DNA of 64,000 nt. Origin: Nematopogon swammerdamellus (taxonomy: Eukaryota; Arthropoda; Insecta; Lepidoptera; Adelidae). The position numbers and the translations under genes are program-made. Each line of letters starts with the position of its first letter. Within the stretch, counting starts at the first letter, position 1. The DNA lies in NCBI GenBank assembly GCA_946902875.1, contig OX336349.1:14221891-14285890 (forward strand), in the 5' to 3' direction. A model generated the notes under the pieces. The model worked only from the letters and a program-made list of their open reading frames with translations. It had not been told where the DNA came from and ran no database searches. Positions 54,930 to 64,000 of this stretch are shown piece after piece.

Positions 54930-55345
54930 TAGCCAAGTGCGAATCGGACTAGCGCAATGTGGTGTGGTAATCGCACCACAAAAAAAAAATCGGTCAAGCG
55001 CGAGTTTTACTCACGCATGGAGGGTTCCGTAGATCCGCTATTATACTATACCTGTCAAAAACCATCTATATTTTGTCTATCGCAATGTAAACTACCTGTG
55101 GCGTCATCTATCGTGAACATGTGATTCATAGCACAATTTCCTAGTATGGGGACCCCCTTATTTGTAAAATTTTTGCTTTTTTATCATTTATATCCGCCAT
55201 AATAACACATATTTTGTGAAAATTTAAACCGGCTACCTATCACGGATCCAAAGATACAGCCATAGGACGGACGAATGGACAGACAGACAGACGGCGTAGG
55301 CTAATTAACAGGCTTCCGTACCGGGTACAGAAACCTAAAAAAATA
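54930..55345 (+). repeat. Dispersed repeat D, long copy
   Basis: From actagccaagtgcgaatcgg through a second ggtcaagcgcgagttttact, ggagggttccgtagatccgc, gtgaaaatttaaaccggcta and a GACA tract to cttccgtaccgggtacagaa. It is the same family as 17058-17467. The head appears duplicated. Confidence 0.7.
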
Positions 55346-56040
55346 TTATAGTTTTGGCACTTGCAATACAACAACAAATAAACTAAATAATAAAAAATTG
55401 TTAAGTATATTTTTAACGACCGTTAAAATATAACGTAGACCTGGGAACTACGTGCACTAAAAACTACGTGAAACTGTTTGTACGTAGTTCCCAGTTTAAC
55501 AAGCTTAAGTAACACGACCTAAGTAGACATTGAATAATTTTACAAAGGCAACCCGTCCGATCTCCCAAACCAACCGACACTCGACAATTCCCTACCACTT
55601 CCACTTCCAATTCCACAATTCCATAAATTCCCGCGCATGCATTACTGTCGTTATCGTCAGCATGACAAACGATTTCGTTTCAACGACATGACGATAAAAT
55701 TAACTTGAATTCACTTGGAATCGAGCTCTGGGACGCTGTCACGATCAGTTGTTGTATAGGAATAAATTCGATGGCTGCAATCTGCGCAGGGCAGTCTGTT
55801 TTGCGCATACAGTGGGCACACACACACATACAGTGGCCAGCTGCCGCTTCCAACCTCTGTTCTGTAGAATCGACTGCCCATTTTGTTATTGTCATGTATG
55901 TAGGTACTTATACGTCCAGTAGACCACAAGGACCAAAATGCGTTTTATTTTAAAATCTGCTAATTATATAGGAATAAAAATATACAACCACTTGAACAAT
56001 CACATTAGAAATAGTGTATACTTAAGCTATATGACCGGTA
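55346..56040. other. No supported gene; hairpin at 55441-55494
   Basis: Perfect 13-bp inverted pair ctgggaactacgt / acgtagttcccag. Open frames at 55705-55953 (plus) and 55929-55711 (minus) overlap without motifs. A CA run lies at about 55817-55830. Confidence 0.4.
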
Positions 56041-56044
56041 TTGT

Positions 56045-56200
56045 TTATTTATTGTTTATTGTATAATTTCATCCATAGGTAGGTAACCTACGCTTGGACT
56101 TGTCGAAAATTCCGCCAGTTCTAAATTCAATGCGAAGAAAAACTGACAAACAAACTTCGCAAGTCACAATGTTTTGTTAGTACCTTATAAGTATTATATT
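56045..56200 (+). repeat. Dispersed repeat F
   Basis: Near-identical to 25075-25240, differing by a few substitutions and small indels (for example cttggacttgtcgaaaattc). Confidence 0.8.
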
Positions 56201-56985
56201 ATAGTAACATACAAATAATTAACCCATACTACCGCTCACAAGAGCATTAATATTTACAGCATAAACATGAATACTGAAGAATCTGACCGCACTGCCTATT
56301 TAAATTACCTATATCTGGTGTATAGTGGCATCGTCAATTTTGATATTTCATATTATATCAAGTCAAATAAAACGTTTACGTTTATTACAAAGAAATGTAA
56401 TAAGTCATATTAAAAATCAAATGATACAAAGTGTATCGAATTGTAAACATTTGTTAGTGGGAAAAACAGTAGTCAGACTCTTAGATAAAATTACGGTCAG
56501 TTAATGCATCCTTAATACTGTAATAATTCTTTTCAATTAACATTATTTTAATCCGTCGTTTAAAATTATTGTCATCTAATTGTTTTATGTATTAAAATTA
56601 AAAGAAAGGTTATTTATTAAGTCAGGTATTTTGTACAATCAGCTTCACGGGATAAAAAAGTCTCTCGTCCACGACCGTCCAGAATAGACTGATTCTTTGC
56701 CCACCTAAAGGTGGGTCAAGAAGGAATTCCCACTATTATGTGATCTATACCTACATATAGACGTAATTAGCAACTTTGTACGGAGGAGTTCAATTTAATT
56801 GATCCTCCTCCTAACTCGAAATAACTTTACAAGATAGTCAAAAAGGAGACTACCTTTATTTTTCTTGCACGTACTATATAATATTACCTATATTAATTTA
56901 TTGAATTCGATTTTTTTTTCTTTTTTTCGTCTATACAAGCAGTTTTGGAGATAATGTGAGTTTTGCTTTATTGACCATGAAAATA
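56201..56985 (-). other. Probable potassium-channel intron, nothing recognised
   Basis: AT-rich. No repeat match was seen. Confidence 0.35.
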
Positions 56986-57500
56986 GGTTTGTGGTAAAAT
57001 ACTATTCTAAAGTTGCGTCCATGTATACGACATTTTTGAGTAATACATTTTTGTCCAAAAATGTTTGCAATGAGCATTTACATAATTTATACTTCAAAAA
57101 ATTTAAAGATATCATATATTATGTTACATTAGGATTTGTACTGTAACCGTAACGTGTTTGTTCTCTGTGGTAGTGTCCTTTCCTACATCGTGGTATTACC
57201 GAATAAACACTTGTGAAGATGTCAAGAAGAACTGTCACTGACAATAGATTTGTCGTAAAATAGTTTTATAAAGTTGCGTCCATGTATACCAAAGTTTAAA
57301 GAAATACACATTGTGCAAAAATACCTGCAATGAGCATTTTAGTAAATACTACAACACATTAAAAAGTTAATATTAAAATGTTACATTAAGATTTATACTA
57401 TAACCGGAACGTAGCTGAACGTAGTACCTACTACCGGACGTAACCCCTTGTGAACAATTATGTTATAAGTTGAAAGGAGGTAGATAGGTTATCTGAGCTC
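56986..57500. repeat. Diverged direct duplication, about 261 bp
   Basis: Two copies, starting near 56986 and 57247, share aagttgcgtccatgtatac, gcaatgagcattt, atgttacatta-gattt and gtaacc-gtaacg-type blocks in the same order. It lies beside the channel exon. Confidence 0.75.
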
Positions 57501-57759
57501 CCAAGCGGCACATTAAATACGAGCAAGACCACAGTCCTGTCTGAAGTTAGTCGCCCACCAACTACGCACGCGTTCGGACCGCTAACCACGAGCCGCTAAC
57601 ACATCGAAAATGCCGTCGTTTGTAATAATGAGATTCTGCACTAAGTCTAATAATTGGAATAAGACTATTCGAGTCGGCGCATCACTTTATAGTTGTTCCT
57701 CTCAACTTTTCAAGGACGTGCCATGTGTGAGCAAGATGTCAAGAAGAACTCTCACTGAC

Positions 57760-57969
57760 CTGAGTGTGCGAGTAGAACATGGAGAAGTTGGAAACGATGA
57801 CCGGAACGGGGAGGGCTATAGTCAGCACGCCGGCCAGGGCACAGAGCGCCCCCACGAACATTCCCACGTAGGTCTTGGGCGCCATGTCGCCGTAGCCAAC
57901 CGTGGTCATGGTGACAATGGCCCACCACAGCCCGAGCGGAATGGACTTGAACTGGTTGTCTGGGTTGTC
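57760..57969 (-). CDS. Shaw: Shaw-type (Kv3) voltage-gated K+ channel, pore/S6 exon
   Basis: The minus strand encodes exactly 70 codons (210 bp, phase 0 at both ends). They carry the pore helix ([10 protein letters not shown]), the selectivity filter TTVGYGD, the turret-to-S6 segment [20 protein letters not shown] and the S6 gate [10 protein letters not shown], ending FYSHTQ. The exon starts after ttctctttcag (acceptor) and ends at CAG followed by gtcagt (donor). The sequence forms the K+-selective pore of the tetrameric plasma-membrane channel in excitable cells. The wording fits the Shaw (Kv3) subfamily; the paralogue Shawl is an alternative. It is the only conserved host coding sequence found, and the remaining exons must lie outside the window or be too short to see. 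Intact, GC-richer than its surroundings, with no sign of decay. Confidence 0.93.
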
Positions 57970-58092
57970 CTGAAAGAGAATCCAGCGTTTGGACGTTAGA
58001 AAATTTTTTTAGCCTTTATTCTAAACCACTGAATACATAATATTAACTGATTTGATCTTACTGATTTAATCTAAACCAGAGATTTTTTTCAG

Positions 58093-58353
58093 GTGTAAAA
58101 CTGTAGGTCCCTTCCCTTGCCCTTTGCTAGGTGGTAGGCTCAAATTGTAGCCAACTGTGTTGGTACAACCATACTGAATGTAAGATGGCCGCATGGCGGC
58201 CTCGGCTGTGTTCTCCTCTAGTCCAGTATAGCCAGCACTCCAAAGGGAAGTCTCCGATATGGCACCTACCTTCTCGGAGGTGATATTGGCTCGTCGGAGC
58301 ATGTACTTTGGCCCCTCTGACTCAGCCACCTACAACGGATTACATAAAAAATA
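58093..58353 (+). mobile_element. SINE, family B, most complete copy
   Basis: Begins aaaactgtaggtcccttccc, the same body start as the 5S-SINE. It continues ctaggtggtaggctcaaatt, ttggtacaaccatactgaat, gtccagtatagccagcactc, ggtgatattggctcgtcgg and gactcagccacctacaacgg to an A run. It lies in the intron just upstream of the channel exon, in the opposite orientation to the gene. Confidence 0.8.
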
Positions 58354-58406
58354 ATAATAATAGCAATATCAGTTCTGTTCTTTTGAATTCTTGGCCGATA
58401 CATCAA

Positions 58407-60622
58407 TTTTTAACCGACTTCCAAAAAAGGAGGAGGTTCTCAATTCGTCTGTATGTTTTTTTTTATTTTTTTTTTATTTTTTTTTTTTTTATTTTTTTGT
58501 ATGTTTGTTACGCGATTTCTCCGTCAATTGAGGGCCGATTTAGAAAATTCTTTTTTTGTTAGTTAGGTCATACTTCCGAGGTGGTCCCATTTCAATTTTA
58601 TCGAAATTGGTTCAGTGGTTTTCGAAAAATCAGCATAATACTATGGTGTGTGGTTACCTTCAGCAAAACTTGTGATGTGGTCGTTTTCGGCAATTTTCAG
58701 TTTGATAAATTAGTATGGTGTGTGGTTACCTTCAGCAAAACATTTGTGATGTGGACTTATTCAGCAATTTGCAGTCTGACACATATGGCGAATAATTCTG
58801 TACCACTTCAATCGATTTCGATTATTCGATTTCGATTATTCTTTTTTATGTAATATTACTAAAAAGAATGAAATAAAAACTGTTTTAAAAAATATTAAAC
58901 CGATTTCCAAAAAACAAAAAAAAAAAAACTAAAAAGTATTAAATACCTAATATTTTGAAATTTTCTCTGTCCTGTTGAAATACATGAATCGATATACTAG
59001 TGATACATATTCGGACCCTTGTTTCATGAATATTCTAAATTTGAAATTTTTTTATCTTTTCCGACCGGCGTTTAATTTATTATGGTACCTGGCCAGTACC
59101 TACTGTACCGAGTACCATCGAGCTGGTTTGATGATGGAGACAGAAGGTGGCCATAGGAACTCCTAAACTACACATGATAAACCCATCGTGTTTGGGCTCG
59201 TTGCATTTGTCTTCACGAGAAATTTACTTTAGACCTAAAAGATTCTCAATTCGACGGTATGTTTTCTTTTTTTGGATGTTTGTTACGCGATTACTCCGTC
59301 AATTGTGGGCCGATTTTGAAAATTCTTTTTTTTTTATTTGAAAGGGGATAACCCTGAGGTTTTTGAAGTGAAAACTTCTTTAGCGGCTCTTGGCACTTTT
59401 TTAGGTGGGTAAAAATGTATAACTCGCGACATCGCGTCAGCGTCATTTTTAAAATGAAACCTTAAGTCATTGCGTTAAGGGTTAAGTTAGAGTGGCACGG
59501 GATCTGCCGGCACTCCCGGAGTGCAACTGTTAAGTAGGGTTCCGTAACACGTTTATGTCTGTCCATTCTACTAAGTTCTGCAAAATGAATGTAGGGTTCC
59601 GTAACATATGCATGTCTATCCGTTCTACTAAATTTTACAATTTTCAACCAAGGTCCTCCGACGGTTATTTTATAATAAAAGTAGGCTTCCGTAACACGTT
59701 TATGTCTGTCCATTCTACTAAGTTCTGCAACATCACCTACAACGTCTGTGATGTCAGCCCATAACACCAGTGCCATGTCAGTGCTTCCCCCTTTGATCGT
59801 GCTGACTACACTGAACTGGTCGGAAAACACAAACTATTTACATAGCCGTTTCGACCGACGTTTAATTCAGTGCGGTGGTACCAACCCGGGAAGGTTAAAC
59901 CCTACCACCAAGTAAAATTACGAGGGAAGGGACTTACAGTTTTACGAGGAATCCGAACCTTGGTCAGCCTCCAACGGTCAGCGGTCACCCATCTAAGTAC
60001 TGACCGCACCCAGCGTTGCTTAAAATTCAATAGCGACAGTTGACTGTCTGCACCACTGAGCTATCGAAGCTGACGTGGTCCTATTTTAATTGGGTCAAGA
60101 TCGGATTGGAAAGCGAGGCGGAATCGCGAGGCCGAAGGCCGAGCGATTCCGCCGAGTACATTTAGCAAAAAATTACTAAAAAAAACTGTGAAATAAAAAA
60201 AAAGTTTTAAAAAACATAAAACCGACTTCCTAAAAAAAGGAAAACTAAAAAACTATTCAAAATAAAAATATAAAAACCGCCTTCAAAAATATATGAAATA
60301 AAAACCTAAAAAAAAAAAAACGAACCCTAGAGTTGAAGGCGGTGCTAAAGCAAGCAAAAATTATGCATGAAAGAAAACATGAGTGGATGATAATATCCTT
60401 TGTGATTTGTAAAGCAAGCAAAAATGATGCATGAAAGAAAACATGAGTGGATGATAATATCCTTTGTGATTTGTGTAGCCTTTTTAGCACCGCCTTCAAC
60501 TCTAGGGTTCGTTTTTTTTTTTTTAGGTTTTTATTTCATATATTTTTGAAGGCGGTTTTTATATTTTTATTTTGAATAGTTTTTTAGTTTTCCTTTTTTT
60601 AGGAAGTCGGTTTTATGTTTTT
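58407..60622 (-). mobile_element. Composite element, copy B (inverted relative to copy A)
   Basis: Reverse complement of 45831-48294 with the same order: non-coding part (58407-59520), shortened tandem array (59530-59730), 5S-SINE (59731-60077), gcggaatcgc-type segment and foldback hairpin (about 60215-60620). Copy B has a 66-bp duplication in the hairpin loop (agcaagcaaaaa-tatgcatgaa twice) and an extra ggccgaaggccgagcg near 60125. It lies in the probable channel intron. Confidence 0.82.
59731..60077 (-). mobile_element. 5S-SINE captured in composite copy B
   Basis: The minus strand reads gtcagcttcgatagctcagt, the 5S-like segment and the body, then switches to the tandem array at gtgatgt, the same junction as in copy A. 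Confidence 0.85.
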
Positions 60623-61796
60623 TAAAACTTTTTTTTTTTGTTTGTACATTCTTTCGAAAGTCGATGACGGGCAGCGACCGAATAATACGCGAAGACGAGG
60701 AAAAGGCGACACTTTAGCACAAAAATATTCAACTTCGCGCATTAACAAACTTCGCTTTCTTCCCGCTGCGAAGCGTTTTTCACGCTTCGACAGTGAAAAT
60801 AAAATTTAACGAGGGACATAAGAGTGTTGCTAACACACATTTGTGGACCGACGAAAGTGGGCGGTGTCTTGCGGGCAAGGGTTCATAGTTGAACCGACTT
60901 TTGTTGTATACATTTTTAGAGACGTCAACAAGGCCGAGCTGTTATGATCGGTACTTTTTTCTATTATACCTACAGATTTTTAATATTTTAATTTATTTTA
61001 ATATAAAATTAAAAAACATTGGTACATATATTGATTAAATCGTAATGCAACTCAAAATAAATTTTTACCTCTATAAAGAACATCAGGTTGTAAATAATTG
61101 TATTTTCGAAACAACTGTTTTATGTGCGCAAATTGTGAAAATTTAGAATTTACATGAAGTTATTTAAATTGTATATTATGGTTATTATATTGATATATTT
61201 TTATTGAATATCTGGATGGTATTACAAGATCGTTTGAAAACTCGCCTGCTCTAATAAATTATTCTAATAATATTACTCGATTTCTTGAAAATAAATTATT
61301 CCAATAATATTATTCTATATTATCGATTCTTTTTTATGTATTCATCAGTGAAGAGAACAAAATAAAAAGACTGCCAATATAGAGAACACGCCGCGTTCAA
61401 TTAGGAAAATCTATTTTTGTTCCGCTAAATGTATCGAATATTATTTCATCATTCCCGTAATCACCATCTTTTTGGTCCAATCTCTTCAGAGGCAATTCTA
61501 ATAAAGATCAGTTTATGGTTCCGTACTGAAATAAGAAATCGAAGCGGGAGAGAACATTTCACTACGGTGTCTGTGTGACCGTTTGCCATATGCACCACAC
61601 TTTGGTCGTTTTTAATAAATAAAAACGATTTATATAATCATAGTTACGAAATTTAAATGTAGATAAGTACAATTTGTATTTTTGTGTATTTATGTTTTTA
61701 TGTTGGTACTAACTAAGTATGTGCTCGCTTTATATTTAGCAGGAGATTGCGTCATATCTACTATAGAAAGTGCAACTGTTCTTTTAGAGAGAATAC
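60623..61796. other. No gene recognised
   Basis: Contains a small hairpin cgaagcg-tttttca-cgcttcg at 60769-60789. Otherwise AT-rich. Confidence 0.35.
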
Positions 61797-62020
61797 GTCA
61801 TCGACCCGATGGCGAAATGGTAACGCGCTGGCGGCTCAAGCCGGAGTTCCAGGTTGTAATCCTGGTGGGGACGTATTTTCTCTCTTAATTTTTAATAGCT
61901 TCCAAGCTGAGGTCACAATGACTTATGCTTGTGTTCAACGAGCAAAAAAAGCTTGTGTTGAGCCAACTTATCGTCTAACTAATATTTCATATAGCCAACC
62001 GTGTCAGTTTCCATAAAAAA
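61797..62020 (+). mobile_element. tRNA-headed SINE with 5S-SINE tail
   Basis: The head resembles a tRNA gene: A-box-like gatggcgaaatggtaacgcg and B-box-like caggttgtaatcctgg, about 35 bp apart. The end, tatagccaaccgtgtcagtt and tccataaaaaa, is the tail of the 5S-SINE, while the middle is unrelated. Confidence 0.65.
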
Positions 62021-63335
62021 AAAATTATGTAGGCAAAAACGCGCATGACGACCCCTCATGGCATGACATGCATTTTAATGCGATTCTTAAATTTTGTGGC
62101 TGAAAAAGTATTTTAAATATTTTCCCTGATGTAAAGAACCTTTAACAATCAGAAGAAGTTAACAACAAACATCAGAAAAGGTAAGAAGAAGGTAGGTAAG
62201 TAAAACACTGAAACTGCTTCAAAATTGCATTGTAGGTCTTTTCGAGTGGATGTACCATCTAACTACTAATCATAATAATAACCCCCTATTTTTGAAGTCG
62301 GTTAAAAATATTGGCCTAAACGAAATGAAATATAACCCTCTTGCGAACAAAGTTCACACTTGAGCGAGTTTTTTTTTTTACTCGAATCGCCTCCAGCTCC
62401 TTATATTCCCAATTAGGATATTTCGCCTTTATTTCGGTTAGTCCATTTTCAAGGCAAACTCCGAACAAGTGCTCTCATAAATATGAGCACGAACTTCTTT
62501 ACAAGTTATTAAGTATCTTATTATCTGAAAGATCTCGGCTCGCCTGAGAGTAACTTAACGAACCGGAAACATTAAATTCTAAATAATTCATCGATGTAAC
62601 ATAGAAATGTACATCGCACGCAGAGCAGTGTAGTTTTATGTGCAGAGAATAAATTCTGTTGTGAGTGGGACTACCAGTACTGCGATAAATTATCAAATGA
62701 TGATAAAATACTTTAAAAAGATAAAAAAAGGCTTGAAAGTTTTCCTCTGGAAAATTGGTAAGACACTCAAGGAATTTTGTATAATATCAAACTGTTAATT
62801 TAGAAAGTTTAGAAGGCTTCAGTTTCCCGTCAATGAAAATAATTATAAAATTAAGGAACCGCAGACGGAGATAATCAGAGAATATTTTATCGTTATACTT
62901 CAACGGAAGCGGAGTCTCAAGTAGGTATAATCCAGTATGTAATCATATAAAACAAAGAACCAATATCATCTCCATAAAACAAGCTCAGTATATCAATTCA
63001 ATACGAATCCAATAAGACTGAAAATACGATTTTTACGCCAAATTGCTACCTCTGTGTTGATTCGGCTCAATTTGGACGCCAGCTGTAAATCGAGATCTAT
63101 GAAGTGCTGTCGGACGGAATATTCAACTTGGCTTATGCTAATTCAGCTGAAGCTTTCAAGCTGAAAACATGAATTATTGTTTTATACTTAACAACCCCGG
63201 CCGTTGTCGAAACGTAGGCCCCTTATTGTGTTAGACAGTTGGCGCAGTTTGGGACAGATGTTAGACATATTTTATTTATGAACAAAAGATATGCAAATAC
63301 ACTTGTACTACGGTATTACGCGTTACTATGCTATA
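62021..63335. other. No gene recognised
   Basis: AT-rich, with open frames at 62341-62547 (plus) and 62696-62499 (minus) lacking motifs. There is no splice-bounded match to the channel. Confidence 0.35.
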
Positions 63336-63570
63336 CTTGAGGTTTCACTGAGGCTAAAGTCAGATTTCACAGATCCCGGCATAATACCCGCTGTGGTTGA
63401 GGATTTGCTCATGCTAAAGTCAGACTTCACAGAATATCTGATAATCTCCGATTGTGACAGGGAACCGTAAACTTTGCCCCTCATGTAAATTACTTATCGT
63501 TTGTTTCTGTAAAATGATTTTTAATATAGCAATAAAGTATTTCTATCTATCTATCTATCTAACTTTCATT
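63336..63570 (+). repeat. Probable LINE 3' end with internal duplication and (TATC)n tail
   Basis: A roughly 59-bp block (gctaaagtcaga-ttcacaga) occurs at about 63351 and 63414. The sequence ends aatatagcaataaagtattt followed by TATC repeats (63541-63562), a LINE-like AATAAA-plus-microsatellite end. Confidence 0.55.
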
Positions 63571-63684
63571 CGCCTCAATTTAAGTAAACTTATAAGCCCG
63601 CGCGACTCTAAAACCATAAATTAGATTCTTCAGATCCGATCAAACTCAATGTAGGTGAGAAAATAGAATTCGCAGTAAGAATCA

Positions 63685-63762
63685 CAGAATGCCCATGGGC
63701 ATCGGTAGTCACCTATTCGTAAATGAAACGATGCCAAAAGTCGCGCTTTCCATAAAAAAAAA
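63685..63762 (+). mobile_element. Jockey-type LINE 3' end, truncated
   Basis: Reads aatgcccatgggcatcggta, gtcacctattcgt, gccaaaagtcgcgctttcca and an A run, a diverged version of the 24600-24745 end. Confidence 0.6.
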
Positions 63763-64000
63763 AAACAAAACCAATCAAAAAACATTCTAACTTGCCTTCA
63801 GTATTATTTAGCACTTTGCACCACTAAATATTTATATATGATCAACTCGGTAAAAGACGTTTTACTGTATTTTAATTACTTCTTAACAGCTGTTGTGCAA
63901 ACTTGGGTAATCTTTTTGTAAGAGAAAAGTTTTCAAGCCAAACAAATCCTCACGAAAAAACAAAAACTGTTTCTACGTGTTCCCCCAAAAATATTACTAC
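63763..64000. other. No gene recognised
   Basis: AT-rich sequence to the window edge. Confidence 0.3.

Noticed and set aside
57610..57999. 129-codon plus-strand frame
   Set aside because: It is the antisense shadow of the potassium-channel exon, which has clear pore motifs and splice sites on the minus strand.
61803..61870. tRNA gene
   Set aside because: A- and B-box-like sequences are present but the B box is degenerate, no acceptor stem closes, and a SINE tail follows.

Overview
The window looks like intronic or intergenic DNA from an insect, most likely a moth or butterfly (Lepidoptera). The pointers are its non-LTR retrotransposons (Dong/R4-like elements sitting in TTA repeats, jockey-type relics, a CR1/jockey-group LINE), SINEs with a 5S rRNA-derived head, and a single conserved exon of an insect Shaw-type (Kv3) voltage-gated potassium channel at 57760-57969 on the minus strand, with good splice sites. 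That exon is the only host coding sequence I can support. Nearly everything else recognisable is transposable-element DNA of different ages, often nested.

Layout. 562-2231: broken non-LTR reverse transcriptase. 2238-4937: short element swollen by a 36-copy, 68-bp satellite with higher-order structure. 5020-8016: small repeats and a cluster of Dong/R4-like fragments in (TTA)n tracts, the largest with the CCHC and PD-(D/E)XK endonuclease end. 8362-20465: SINEs, truncated LINE tails, a foldback-element pair in inverted orientation and an RTE-like relic at 18050-18845. 20720-21982: hAT transposon relic with a perfect 8-bp target duplication. 22530-25455: SINEs, jockey relics, a tiny Dong copy.

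25440-44299: a nearly complete LINE on the minus strand (ORF1 43469-44299, ORF2 25828-28823). Its inter-ORF region is apparently split by a 13.6-kb LTR element, 29254-42863. That element has 2.35-kb terminal repeats starting TG and ending CA, differing as far as I could read by one GT dinucleotide. It has a 4-bp target duplication (CGTT) and an 8.9-kb interior with no convincing coding capacity but with tandem arrays and a strong C-over-G strand bias. A large, very young, non-coding LTR element (LARD-like) in an insect is the most unusual object here, and it must have been mobilised by proteins made elsewhere.

45520-49670: a jockey-type reverse transcriptase relic cleanly interrupted by a 2.46-kb composite element (45831-48294) and by a foldback element (48760-49273). 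The composite carries a captured 5S-SINE and recurs in inverted orientation at 58407-60622 with the same SINE at the same internal junction. 50662-50961: 300-bp inverted-repeat element with a perfect 9-bp target duplication. 51356-57500: scattered repeats and unassigned sequence. 57760-57969: potassium-channel exon, with part of the adjoining intron duplicated about 517 bp away. 58093-64000: SINEs, the second composite copy, a tRNA-headed SINE and LINE tails.

The elements interact. SINE families share bodies and swap heads and tails, and one tail resembles the jockey 3' end. LINE-made TTA tails serve as targets for the Dong-like element. A SINE travels as a passenger inside a larger repeat.
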